A stretch of DNA of 64,000 nucleotides from Hymenobacter perfusus (GTDB taxonomy: Bacteria > Bacteroidota > Bacteroidia > Cytophagales > Hymenobacteraceae). The stretch is taken from NCBI RefSeq assembly GCF_003944765.1, contig NZ_RWIU01000005.1, positions 372,001 through 436,000 of the forward strand, in the 5' to 3' direction. Positions 29,190 through 37,830 of the stretch are shown here, in pieces. Position 1 is the first letter of the stretch. Each line of letters begins with the position of its first letter. A program made the position numbers and the translations under genes. The notes below the pieces were generated by a model. That model did no database searches. It saw only the letters and a program-made list of their open reading frames with translations, and was not told where the DNA came from.

Positions 29190-30398
29190 CTAAAACACCG
29201 GGGCCGGCGTGGGGTCAGTCACGAAGCCGACCTTTTCCAGCTCCCGCCAAAACTGCGGATACGACTTGCGCACTACCTGCGGAGCTTCCAGCGTGAGTGG
29301 CCCCAACAGAGCCAGCGGGGCAAAGGCCATAGCCATCCGATGGTCGTGGTAAGTAGCTACCGTCTGGCCAGCCACGCGGAAATCCTGGCCGCTAACCTGG
29401 AACACGCCTGCGCCCTCGTCAGTCAGGCTCCCGCCGAACTTAGCCAACTCGTTTTGCAAAGCGGCAATCCGGTCGGTTTCCTTGATGCGCAGGCTTTCCA
29501 GGCCGGTCATGGTAGTAGGTATACCGAGGGCAGCAGCTACAACGGCTACGGTCTGGGCCAGATCCGGACAGTCGGTGAAATCCTGAGTGAGCGAGGCGTT
29601 AGGGGCGCGTTTGGTCAGGCGCAGCGTTTCGTCGGCCAAAAACTCGGTATGTACGCCCAACTGGGCCATAATGGCCACAATGGCTTGGTCGCCCTGCCAG
29701 GAGTAACGGCGCAGCGTCGGCAGGGTGAGGTGGGAGCCGGCCGGAGCCAGGGCCACCATGGCATACCAGTAGCTGGCCGCCGACCAGTCGCCTTCCACCG
29801 TGTAGTTGGTGGCCTCATAGGCCTGCGGGCGGACTTCCAACACCTCGCCCAAATCCCGGCACTGAGCCCCGAAATGCTGCATCAGCGCCAATGTCATCCG
29901 GATATATGGGCGGGAGCCTACCTTGCCGGTCAGCCAGATGCGCAGACCATGAGGCAACGTGGGACCCACCATCAGCAGGGCCGAAATATATTGGCTGCTG
30001 ATGTCGCCTCGTACTTTTAGCTCCGTGAAATCGGCTTCCTCCGTAGCCGGCTGTGGTGTGCGGCCCAGCAGGCGCAGTGGGGGGTAGCCATCTTGGTTCA
30101 GGTACTCGATGCGGGCACCCAGCTCCTGTAGCGCATCGGCCAGTACCTTAATGGGACGTTCCTGCATGCGGGCGGTGCCGGTCAGCTCAGTCTGGCGGCC
30201 GGTCATGGCCAGGTAGGCCGTCAGGAAGCGCATGACGGTACCGGCATCCTCGGCGTCGAATACCGGCGCGGCCGGATCGGCCAGTAGCCGCTGCATGAGT
30301 TGCGTGTCGTTGGCATCGGAAAGATTTCTCAAATCCCCACCACCGGCCAGAGCACGGATGATGAGGGCACGGTTGCTTTCACTTTTAGAGGCCGGCAC
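29190..30398 (-). CDS. aroA: 3-phosphoshikimate 1-carboxyvinyltransferase (EPSP synthase), start uncertain
   Basis: The enzyme joins shikimate-3-phosphate with phosphoenolpyruvate in the sixth step of the shikimate pathway (cytoplasm). Motifs: PASKSESNRALII (PEP-binding Lys and shikimate Ser), DAEDAGTVMRFLTAYLA, and the C-terminal KETDRIAALQNELAKFG and HDHRMAMAFAPL. The listed start is the GTG at 30398, giving 402 residues. But homology continues upstream of it (WSTGQLWGTAQ precedes VPASK), and no ATG occurs in frame before the TAA at 30468-30470. The true start may be a non-standard codon such as ATC at 30455 or CTG at 30443. It follows aroB on the same strand. Confidence 0.9.
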   Translation of the reverse strand: MPASKSESNRALIIRALAGGGDLRNLSDANDTQLMQRLLADPAAPVFDAEDAGTVMRFLTAYLAMTGRQTELTGTARMQERPIKVLADALQELGARIEYLNQDGYPPLRLLGRTPQPATEEADFTELKVRGDISSQYISALLMVGPTLPHGLRIWLTGKVGSRPYIRMTLALMQHFGAQCRDLGEVLEVRPQAYEATNYTVEGDWSAASYWYAMVALAPAGSHLTLPTLRRYSWQGDQAIVAIMAQLGVHTEFLADETLRLTKRAPNASLTQDFTDCPDLAQTVAVVAAALGIPTTMTGLESLRIKETDRIAALQNELAKFGGSLTDEGAGVFQVSGQDFRVAGQTVATYHDHRMAMAFAPLALLGPLTLEAPQVVRKSYPQFWRELEKVGFVTDPTPAPVF

Positions 30399-30532
30399 CT
30401 GGGCCGTGCCCCAAAGCTGGCCCGTAGACCAGGTAAGAGTCAGAGAAGAATTGATGGCGAAGGAGACTTACAGAGCCTGGCCGAAACCGTGCTCCTGAGT
30501 GATATAAGGGACCATTCCGGCACGCGGCCAAC

Positions 30533-31576
30533 CTATAGGCGGTGGTAGTATCGCAATGCCTCGGCTATTTCGGTGAGCGTCACCGGCTGGTCGTACACCC
30601 CGCGCCCGATGCCTTCCAGCAGCGTGCAGTTGATGATGGAGCCGGAGTTTTTCTTGTCCTGAAGGGCAAATTGCGCAATGGCCTCCGTTTCCAGGCTCAC
30701 AAACTGTACTTTCTCGAATACGGAGAACAGAAAAGTTTCGATGCTATCCAGCTCCCCGGTGCTCAGCAGGCCCTTCTGCTGGCTTAGCCAAGCCTCGCAC
30801 ACCATACCAGCGGCCACGGCCTCACCATGCAGAATCTCGCGGCCCGGCTGTTGCAACAGGTAGCTTTCCAGCGCGTGGCCTACGGTATGCCCAAAGTTGA
30901 GCAGCTTGCGCAAACCGCTTTCCAACGGGTCCTGCTCCACAATGCGCCGCTTCAGTGCCACCGATTCCTCAATAATCGGGGTCCAGTCCTCAATTCCCAG
31001 CACGCCTATGGAGTGGTTGCGGTTGAACGCTTCCGCGTCGGCAATCAGCCAGTGCTTTACCACCTCCGCGTAGCCCGATTTAAGTTGGCGCGGGTCGAGC
31101 GTCTGCAGAAACCGGGGCTCGATGCACACGGCTGCAGGCTCCTGAAATACCCCCAACTGGTTTTTGAAGCCCATAAAGTCGACGCCGGTTTTGCCACCCA
31201 CACTGGCATCTACTTGCGCCAGCAGCGTAGTAGGCACCTGCACAAACCGAATACCGCGCTTGTACACGGCCGCCGCGAAACCGCCCAGATCAGTAACCAC
31301 CCCGCCCCCCAGATTCACCAGCAGCGTGTGGCGGTCAGCCGATTGTTCCGTGAGAGCCGTCCAGACCGTTTCGCAGGAAGACAGCGTTTTGAACTCTTCT
31401 CCCGCCGGAATTTCCAGCAGGTGGAAGCCCGCAGGTAGCAAGGCCGTAAGCAACGGCAGGCACTGCCGGCTGGTGTTAGCGTCAACGAGGACAAAAACCT
31501 GACTTACAGTTCTACCAGCTACTATTTCCGCTAATGCCGGCAGAGCATCCGCTCCGATGAACAAGGTATCATTCAA
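30533..31576 (-). CDS. aroB: 3-dehydroquinate synthase
   Basis: The 347-residue NAD- and metal-dependent cytoplasmic enzyme converts DAHP to 3-dehydroquinate, the second step of the shikimate pathway. The family blocks are clear: LVNLGGGVVTDLGGFAAAVYKRGI, QVPTTLLAQVDASVGGKTGVDF, KSGYAEVVKHWLI, LNFGHTVGHALE and LHGEAVAAGM, which hold the NAD-binding Gly-rich turn and the zinc ligands (Glu, His, His). aroA follows on the same strand, so the two form an aroBA operon with a 134-base gap. Confidence 0.95.
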   Translation of the reverse strand: MNDTLFIGADALPALAEIVAGRTVSQVFVLVDANTSRQCLPLLTALLPAGFHLLEIPAGEEFKTLSSCETVWTALTEQSADRHTLLVNLGGGVVTDLGGFAAAVYKRGIRFVQVPTTLLAQVDASVGGKTGVDFMGFKNQLGVFQEPAAVCIEPRFLQTLDPRQLKSGYAEVVKHWLIADAEAFNRNHSIGVLGIEDWTPIIEESVALKRRIVEQDPLESGLRKLLNFGHTVGHALESYLLQQPGREILHGEAVAAGMVCEAWLSQQKGLLSTGELDSIETFLFSVFEKVQFVSLETEAIAQFALQDKKNSGSIINCTLLEGIGRGVYDQPVTLTEIAEALRYYHRL

Positions 31577-31704
31577 AATTAAATGAGTTTTATTAAAAGT
31601 TTTCGACCAACGTTTGCAAGAAATCAGACAAAAATAGCTTGCTTTGATGCAACTATCATGATCTGATTCCGCTCATGAAAACGCAACTTACTTTCTATTC
31701 AGTT

Positions 31705-32160
31705 ATGAAATCTCTTGTTCGTGGCTTATCCGTCACAACCTTTCTTGCCGTAGGCAGCCTTATTTCGTCCTGTAGCAAAGACGCACTGCCCACTTTTGAG
31801 GAGGGTTTGGTGGGCCGTTGGGAATGGCAGCAAACTGCCGCTCAAAGTCAGCGTTTACTAACCCCCGATAACACCGGCCATCGGGTAGTAGTAGAGTTTG
31901 ACCGCCGGGGCCGGGCCCGGTTTTATCAGGATGGTACCCTAATCAGCGCAGCCGCTTTTTCGGTCCGGCGTGAGTTGGGAGGATTCGGCAAGCAGTCCAA
32001 GCATCTTATTATTTATCGGGGTTACCAGAACAATCAGTACTATTCAGTAACCGGTAACAGACTACAGTTGCAGGATACCAATGGTAAGCTGATGGCGCAT
32101 ACCTATATTCGGGTAGTTCCGGAGGTTTCGGCTCAGTTGCCCGACCATAAACCTTACTAA
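31705..32160 (+). CDS. Small lipoprotein, lipocalin-like, unknown function
   Basis: The 151-residue product starts with a lipoprotein signal (MKSLVRGLSVTTFLAVGSLISSCSKD, Cys at residue 23). The mature part begins LVGRWEWQQT and contains YYSVTGNRLQLQD, a pattern like the small lipocalin-like or META-like domains of Bacteroidota surface lipoproteins. An ATG 30 bases upstream (31675) is in frame and possible, but this start gives the cleaner signal. It is divergent from aroB. Confidence 0.65.
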   Translation: MKSLVRGLSVTTFLAVGSLISSCSKDALPTFEEGLVGRWEWQQTAAQSQRLLTPDNTGHRVVVEFDRRGRARFYQDGTLISAAAFSVRRELGGFGKQSKHLIIYRGYQNNQYYSVTGNRLQLQDTNGKLMAHTYIRVVPEVSAQLPDHKPY

Positions 32161-32349
32161 CGCTTGGCGTATATGGGTCAACCACCACAGTCCGACACCG
32201 GCCGGCGGTAATTGAGCGTGCCAGTGCCTGCGCAGTGTCATCACTCCGCAAGAACAGGCATGAGGCCGGATACGACACAGTGAGGAAGTAAGCGGGAACC
32301 GACACGAGAAGCTCAGGCAATCATCCACCCACACGCAATGTTTACCGGT

Positions 32350-32357
32350 TATCTTTG
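32350..32357 (+). promoter_or_regulatory. Bacteroidota -7 element before the proline dehydrogenase gene
   Basis: TATCTTTG matches TAnnTTTG and lies 44 bases upstream of the start at 32402. Confidence 0.5.
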
Positions 32358-32401
32358 TACCGGCAGCGTACCACCCGCGCTGCCGTTCAACGCTACCGCC
32401 C

Positions 32402-33595
32402 ATGCCTGTAACGCAAGCCCCACCCATTTCCTTCGATGATACTGCCGTAGCCTTTGCGTCCAAGTCGGATGGCGAGTTGCGCAAGATGTATGCCCTGTTT
32501 GCGGCCATGAACAACAGTTCTCTGGTAAAAACCGGCGGCGGCCTCATGAAAGCCGCGCTGAAATGGCATCTCCCCGGTACTAAGTTTCTTATCCGAAAAT
32601 CAATTTTCGGGCAGTTCTGCGGTGGCGAAACCATTCAGGAATGCCTGCCGGTCATTCAGGAATTAGGGCGTTATCATATCGGCACCATCCTCGACTATTC
32701 AGTGGAAGGCGAAGGAAACGATAAGAGCTTTGATGCTACTACCACCGAGTTGCTGGCAACTATTGACTTGGCGCACCGTTCCCAGCACATTCCGTTTTCC
32801 GTATTCAAAGTCACTGGCGTCGGTGACGCCGCTATTCTGGAGAAGGTGCAGGCCGGCAAAGCCCTGACGCCTGCCGAGCAGACCAGCTTTGAAAAGACAA
32901 AAAAGCGCATCAATGCCATCTGTGCCCGAGCCCACCAATACGGGGTACGGGTGTTTGTAGACGCGGAGGAAAGCTGGTTTCAGGATACCATCGACCAACT
33001 GGCTTATGAGATGATGCAGCGCTATAACCGGGAGTCAGCTATTGTCTGGAACACGTATCAACTGTATCGGCACGACCGGCTGGACGCGCTCAAAAAAGCC
33101 CAGGCAGCTGCCGTGGCCGGTGGTTATTATCTGGGCGGGAAGCTGGTACGCGGGGCATACATGGAAAAAGAGGGTCGGGTAGCCGCGCAGCAAGGACGTG
33201 AGAACCCCATCAATCCCACCAAAACAGCTACCGATGACCTGTACAACGAAGCTCTCCGCTACTGTGTGCAACACGCTGACCGCATCAGCATCTGTGCCGG
33301 CACGCACAACGAAGCCAGCTCGTTGCTGCTCACCGAATTGATGCAGGAGAATGGGCTGCGCCCCGGCGACCCTCGCATCTGGTTTGCGCAGCTTTACGGT
33401 ATGAGCGACAACCTGAGCTACAATCTGGCCAATGCCGGCTATAATACGGCTAAGTATGTGCCCTACGGACCGGTAGAGGCCGTTATGCCCTACCTGTTGC
33501 GACGGGCCGATGAAAATACCGCCATTGCCGGTCAGACCAGCCGGGAGTTTATGCTGATTCAAAAGGAAATGAGCCGCCGCAAAGCTCGACCTTAG
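32402..33595 (+). CDS. Proline dehydrogenase (PRODH family)
   Basis: The 397-residue flavoprotein oxidises L-proline to pyrroline-5-carboxylate. The PRODH barrel (PF01619) is recognised by DYSVEGE, FSVFKVTGVGD, VFVDAEESWFQDTIDQLAYEMM, YQLYRHDRL, YLGGKLVRGAYMEKE, ISICAGTHNEASS, WFAQLYGMSDNLSYNLANAG and YVPYGPVEAVMPYLLRRADENT. The last block carries the substrate-binding Arg-Arg pair. It is a stand-alone enzyme, not a PutA fusion; the P5C dehydrogenase gene is not nearby. Electrons probably go to the membrane quinone pool. Confidence 0.93.
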   Translation: MPVTQAPPISFDDTAVAFASKSDGELRKMYALFAAMNNSSLVKTGGGLMKAALKWHLPGTKFLIRKSIFGQFCGGETIQECLPVIQELGRYHIGTILDYSVEGEGNDKSFDATTTELLATIDLAHRSQHIPFSVFKVTGVGDAAILEKVQAGKALTPAEQTSFEKTKKRINAICARAHQYGVRVFVDAEESWFQDTIDQLAYEMMQRYNRESAIVWNTYQLYRHDRLDALKKAQAAAVAGGYYLGGKLVRGAYMEKEGRVAAQQGRENPINPTKTATDDLYNEALRYCVQHADRISICAGTHNEASSLLLTELMQENGLRPGDPRIWFAQLYGMSDNLSYNLANAGYNTAKYVPYGPVEAVMPYLLRRADENTAIAGQTSREFMLIQKEMSRRKARP

Positions 33596-33646
33596 AGAAA
33601 AATCCACCGCCTATATAGTTGAACGGCACAGTTTTTGGCTGCCGTT

Positions 33647-33689
33647 GCCCGTCGCACCGGTTTTAACCCCGGCACGACGGGCTTTTTTT
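33647..33689 (+). terminator. Terminator after proline dehydrogenase
   Basis: Arms gcccgtcgcaccgg and ccggcacgacgggc surround ttttaac(c) and are followed by a run of seven T. Confidence 0.85.
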
Positions 33690-33728
33690 GCTACATTCCG
33701 CTTTCGTTTCCTCCCATTATTCCTGCCC

Positions 33729-34097
33729 ATGACCGGCCGAGTACGCAGCCATTTAATTCGTTTCTCTCGCACTCAGGTAGGCACTACCAGCTACCTGAAT
33801 CTGGTTCAGGAAGCTGAGCTTGGCCTCAACCTGGAAATTTCCCACGAAAAATCCCGGCTTAATGAAATCCTCGCCGAAATTTCCGAGAATGAGTACCAGG
33901 CCGGGCGGCCAATTCTGAGTTGCCTGGTAAAGGTGGAAGGCTCCAAGGGCCAGGGCGACAACTTCTATAAGCTGTGTGAACGGCTGGGCCTGGGCGAATG
34001 GCGTGAGTTGAAGCAACAGGAAGATTTTCTAAAAAATATGCGTCGGGAATGTCGGGCGTTCTGGCAGAATGATGATAATTTCGAAAAATTTGCGTAA
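33729..34097 (+). CDS. Unknown 122-aa protein
   Basis: The 122-residue cytoplasmic protein (MTGRVRSHLIRFSRTQVGTT) is charged and helical, with the central block EISENEYQAGRPILSCLVK and a C-terminal ECRAFWQNDDNFEKF. The pattern of an EIS..E...GRP.LS..V block followed by an aromatic-rich end looks like a known but uncharacterised bacterial family; no name is claimed. It has no clear operon partner: a terminator lies just upstream and a stress-type gene 185 bases downstream. Confidence 0.6.
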   Translation: MTGRVRSHLIRFSRTQVGTTSYLNLVQEAELGLNLEISHEKSRLNEILAEISENEYQAGRPILSCLVKVEGSKGQGDNFYKLCERLGLGEWRELKQQEDFLKNMRRECRAFWQNDDNFEKFA

Positions 34098-34282
34098 GCA
34101 AAAACCGCGTTCCGGGCTCTAAAAAGGGCATAATGAGTGCTGGCAGAAGAAAGAGTGGATATTTTTTCCGCAACCCCGTTTTCGGCGGCTGCGTTAAGCA
34201 CCATCGAAACCTACCCCGGCTTTCCTTTCCAAAGTAGCCGGTTGGGTAACTCTCTCCTACTCATTCATTAATCCCCCACCCC

Positions 34283-35116
34283 ATGAACAACGATTCGATT
34301 AATCCCACTAATTCAGGTACTGGTTCAGGCGCTAACTATGGTACCGGCTCGGCTGGTACCGGCTACGGTACTGGTGCTAACACTACTTCCAGCGGCAACA
34401 TGGGTAACGCTAGCACCGGCGACTCTTCCCTCAGTGGTTCTGCTGATACCAATCCTCATCATGACCACAGCGCAACCCAGAAGGGTGCCGCAGTGGCTGG
34501 CTCGGTTGGTGCCGCAGTAGGTGCTGGTGTTGACGCGGTTCAGAACACGGCTGGCGACGCTGCCCGTGCTGTAACCGGCAGCAACGAGACTTACGGTTCA
34601 GGCAACTCTTACGCTACGGCCACGTTCCGTGACCGTGCCAGTGCCGAGCGAGCTTATGAGTCGCTTTCCTCGCGGGGCTACAGCAAGGATGATGTGAACC
34701 TAATGATGTCGAACGAAACGCGTGACCGCCATTTCGGTGACAACACGCCTGATACTGACCTAGGTGATAAGGCCATGGAAGGTGCTGGTGTAGGTTCGGC
34801 CATTGGCGGTACTGCTGGTGCCATTATTGGTGCTATTGCAGCCATTGGTACTTCGGTGGCTTTGCCCGGTCTGGGCCTGATCATTGCTGGTCCTATTGCT
34901 GCTGCTCTAGCTGGTGCTGGTGCCGGTGGCCTTACGGGTGGCTTGGTAGGAGCTCTGGTAGGCTCAGGTATTCCTGAAGAACATGCCGCCGAATATGAGA
35001 CTGACGTGAAGAACGGTAACATTGTGATGGGCGTACGTCCCCGCAGTGAAGAAGATGCTCGTTACTTCGAGGATGAGTTCCGTCGCCACAGCGGCGACAA
35101 AGTTCGTCGCTACTAA
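34283..35116 (+). CDS. Stress-type protein with YflT-like domain and glycine-zipper membrane segment
   Basis: The 277-residue protein begins with a low-complexity Asn/Ser/Gly/Thr-rich region (about 1-65, GSGANYGTGSAGTGYGTG), then a helical Ala/Gly segment, and a YflT/general-stress-17M-like domain near 107-145 (YATATFRDRASAERAYESLS). A glycine-zipper hydrophobic stretch follows (about 168-225, [36 protein letters not shown]), then VMGVRPRSEEDARYFEDEF. Proteins of this kind are induced by salt or oxidative stress in related bacteria. Codon use is T-rich and may reflect high expression. It has its own terminator. Confidence 0.72.
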   Translation: MNNDSINPTNSGTGSGANYGTGSAGTGYGTGANTTSSGNMGNASTGDSSLSGSADTNPHHDHSATQKGAAVAGSVGAAVGAGVDAVQNTAGDAARAVTGSNETYGSGNSYATATFRDRASAERAYESLSSRGYSKDDVNLMMSNETRDRHFGDNTPDTDLGDKAMEGAGVGSAIGGTAGAIIGAIAAIGTSVALPGLGLIIAGPIAAALAGAGAGGLTGGLVGALVGSGIPEEHAAEYETDVKNGNIVMGVRPRSEEDARYFEDEFRRHSGDKVRRY

Positions 35117-35137
35117 TCAAGTAGTCAGGTTATTCTG

Positions 35138-35176
35138 AAAAAAGGCTCTTCCTCTCGCAGGAAGAGCCTTTTTTTT
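35138..35176 (+). terminator. Terminator after the glycine-zipper gene
   Basis: Arms aaaaaaggctcttcc and ggaagagcctttttt with a 7-base loop and a long T-run, 22 bases after the stop. Confidence 0.92.
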
Positions 35177-35445
35177 GTTGTTGAAGGCAATATTGTTCAC
35201 CGCTAATTCATTTTTGGGTGGTTATTTGCTGAACCCTTATATTCACGGACAGGCAGTCCGGATATTGGTGCAACCCTTGGTCGTATTTCCAGCCCTTCAC
35301 TAGTGCAACTGCTCCTGCGCGAAGGGCACTTATTAGGCTGGTATCTGCGTTGAGTGGTATAACCGGTAGCTCACAACGTGCGTAGGCCATTGTATGGGCT
35401 GCTGTCTGCCACCTGACTTTTCTTCATTTTCACCCCCGTTAGTTC

Positions 35446-37593
35446 ATGTCTTCCCCCCGACTCAAAATAGGCCTGTATGCCTCGGTGTTGCTGGCGGTGT
35501 TCGTGCTGGCTTCTTACAAGCTATACCGGCGCAACGACGGCAACTCTCCGCAGAAGGACGAAGTGCTTATCAAGGCCATGCTGCAGGGCCTGAGTGCTGC
35601 TCACTATCAGCCGGAGCGTATTGATGACGCTTTCTCTAAACGCGTGTTCGATCTATATCTGAAGCGGCTGGATGGTAGCAAGAAATTCCTGCTCCAGACG
35701 GATGTAGCCCAGCTCAACCAGTACCAGAAGGAAATTGATGATGAGGTACAGCGCGGTACCCATGAGTTTCTGGATAAGAGTACACTCATTATGAGCCAGC
35801 GCGTGAAGGACGTGCAGGGCCTATACCGCGAAATCCTGGCCCAGCCTTTCGATTTCACGACTGAAGAAATCTTCGAAACGGAGCCGGATAAGGCTACGTT
35901 TGCCGCTAATGCCGCCGCCCAGCGCGAAGAATGGCGCAAGTTTCTGAAGTACCAGACGCTGGTGCGCGTTTCAGAGATGATGGACGAGCAGACCAAGAAA
36001 AAGGACAAGCCCCTGGCTTCAACCAACGTGACGCCGTCTGCTACCACTACGTCGGAGCCGACGCGTACGCCGGCCCAGATGGAAGTAGAAGCACGTAAAC
36101 GGGTCCTGAAGTATTTTGATGACTACTTCAAGGACCTTTCACAGACGGATGCCAGTGACCGGCTGGCGACGTATGCCAACGTCATTGCTAATACCTACGA
36201 CCCACATACCGAGTATTTCGCTCCCCGTGACAAAGACAACTTCGATATTGCCATGACCGGCCGATTTGAGGGTATTGGCGCGACGCTGCAGGAAAAGGAT
36301 GGTCAGATTAAAGTAGCCGATATCGTACCCGGCTCGGCTTCGTATCGCCAGGGCGAATTGAAAGCCGGTGATGCTATCATCCGGGTGGCCCAGGGTGCTG
36401 AGGAGCCGGTATCGGTTGAAGGCTGGCGCCTCGATAAGGCTATCGTTCTGATTCGGGGCAAAAAAGGGACTCAGGTACGCCTGACGGTGCGCAAACCCGA
36501 CAATAGCACCAAGGTTATTCCAATTGTGCGCGACGTAGTGGTTATTGAAGAAACCTACGCTCAGTCGGCTACTATCAATGAAAACGGTAAGAAGCTGGGG
36601 TATATCAAGTTGCCCAATTTCTACGCCGACTTCAATGACAACGGGGGCCGCAGTTCGGCTGCTGATGTGAAGAAGGAGCTGGAGAAGCTCAAGCAGGAAA
36701 ACGTGCAGGGCGTGGTGCTTGACCTACGCTTCAATGGCGGCGGCTCGTTGCAGGACGCCGTAGAAATGGCCGGCCTGTTCATTGACAGCGGCCCGGTAGT
36801 GCAGGTGCGTGGTGGCCAGGGTGCCGCTACCATCCTCAACGACCGGGACCCACGCGTACAGTTCGGTGGTCCGTTGGTTATCTTAGTAAACAAGTACAGC
36901 GCATCGGCTTCCGAGATTCTGGCGGCAGCTATTCAGGACTACAAGCGCGGCGTGATCATGGGCTCGGCCAGTACGTATGGCAAAGGCACGGTACAGCGTA
37001 TTTTCGACTTGGATGATGCGATGCCCGCCGAGTTCAATGCCATCAAACCTTTCGGTTCGCTGAAACTGACTACCCAGAAGTTCTACCGCATCAATGGTGG
37101 CTCTACTCAGTTCAAAGGCGTAATTCCGGATATCATTCTGCCAGATGCATACAGCTACCTCGACCAGGGTGAGAAAGAAACTGATTACCCGCTGAAGTGG
37201 GACGAAATCACGCCCGCCAAGTACCGCTCTTGGAACGGTGCTCCGGCCATCGACAAGCTTCGTCAGGCCAGCACGGCCCGCGTGAATGCCAGCCCCAGCT
37301 TCAAGCAGCTTTCGGATATGGTGCAGCGCATGGTGAAGCGCAAGGACGACACGAAAGTGTCGCTGAAGCTGACCAACTACCGCACCGAGCAGACACAAGC
37401 CAAAACCGAATCGGATAAGTACGAGGCCATTCAGAATGCGGCCCAGCCGATGACCATTGCGCCTTTGGCCTTCGACCTTCGCCAGTTGGGTACTGATACG
37501 CTCAAGGTAAACCGGGCCTCACGTTTTGTGAAACCCCTCAAAAAGGACATCACGCTGCGCGAGGCAGTAGCTGTACTGAAAGACCAGATCTAA
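35446..37593 (+). CDS. Carboxy-terminal processing protease, Tsp/Prc (S41 family)
   Basis: The 715-residue periplasmic protease is anchored by an N-terminal helix (about residues 8-24, GLYASVLLAVFVLASYKLY). Order: N-terminal helical domain (EYQPERIDDAFSKRVFDLYL-like), a PDZ domain around 275-350 (FEGIGATLQEKDGQIKVADI, LKAGDAIIRVAQG), the S41 catalytic domain, and a C-terminal DUF3340-type region. The catalytic Ser-Lys dyad lies in KYSASASEILAAAIQDY (Ser487 or Ser489) and YGKGTVQ (Lys513). It degrades misfolded or tagged periplasmic proteins. It is monocistronic with a terminator. Confidence 0.93.
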   Translation: MSSPRLKIGLYASVLLAVFVLASYKLYRRNDGNSPQKDEVLIKAMLQGLSAAHYQPERIDDAFSKRVFDLYLKRLDGSKKFLLQTDVAQLNQYQKEIDDEVQRGTHEFLDKSTLIMSQRVKDVQGLYREILAQPFDFTTEEIFETEPDKATFAANAAAQREEWRKFLKYQTLVRVSEMMDEQTKKKDKPLASTNVTPSATTTSEPTRTPAQMEVEARKRVLKYFDDYFKDLSQTDASDRLATYANVIANTYDPHTEYFAPRDKDNFDIAMTGRFEGIGATLQEKDGQIKVADIVPGSASYRQGELKAGDAIIRVAQGAEEPVSVEGWRLDKAIVLIRGKKGTQVRLTVRKPDNSTKVIPIVRDVVVIEETYAQSATINENGKKLGYIKLPNFYADFNDNGGRSSAADVKKELEKLKQENVQGVVLDLRFNGGGSLQDAVEMAGLFIDSGPVVQVRGGQGAATILNDRDPRVQFGGPLVILVNKYSASASEILAAAIQDYKRGVIMGSASTYGKGTVQRIFDLDDAMPAEFNAIKPFGSLKLTTQKFYRINGGSTQFKGVIPDIILPDAYSYLDQGEKETDYPLKWDEITPAKYRSWNGAPAIDKLRQASTARVNASPSFKQLSDMVQRMVKRKDDTKVSLKLTNYRTEQTQAKTESDKYEAIQNAAQPMTIAPLAFDLRQLGTDTLKVNRASRFVKPLKKDITLREAVAVLKDQI

Positions 37594-37624
37594 GCTGTTT
37601 TTCAGGTATTACCCGACTTTACCC

Positions 37625-37656
37625 AAAGCCTCCGCACATTGTGCGGAGGCTTTTTT
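37625..37656 (+). terminator. Terminator after the Tsp-like protease gene
   Basis: Arms aaagcctccgcac and gtgcggaggcttt with a 3-base loop and a T-run, 32 bases after the stop. Confidence 0.92.
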
Positions 37657-37830
37657 AGTGCCTTCTGGCATACCGTATCCCCTTTAGCAAACCACCTCTG
37701 CAAAACATTCTTACACGAGACAGCATAATCATTCATAAAGCACTAATAAACAACATATTGAACACCATAGAATCATGACAATATTTTTAGCAAATAAGAA
37801 CCAAAAAATTAGTATCTTGGTTTATAAAGC

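Noticed and set aside
35208..35390. 60-codon minus-strand frame between the stress-type gene and the Tsp-like gene
   Set aside because: No signal, no family and no promoter; length is within chance for this composition.
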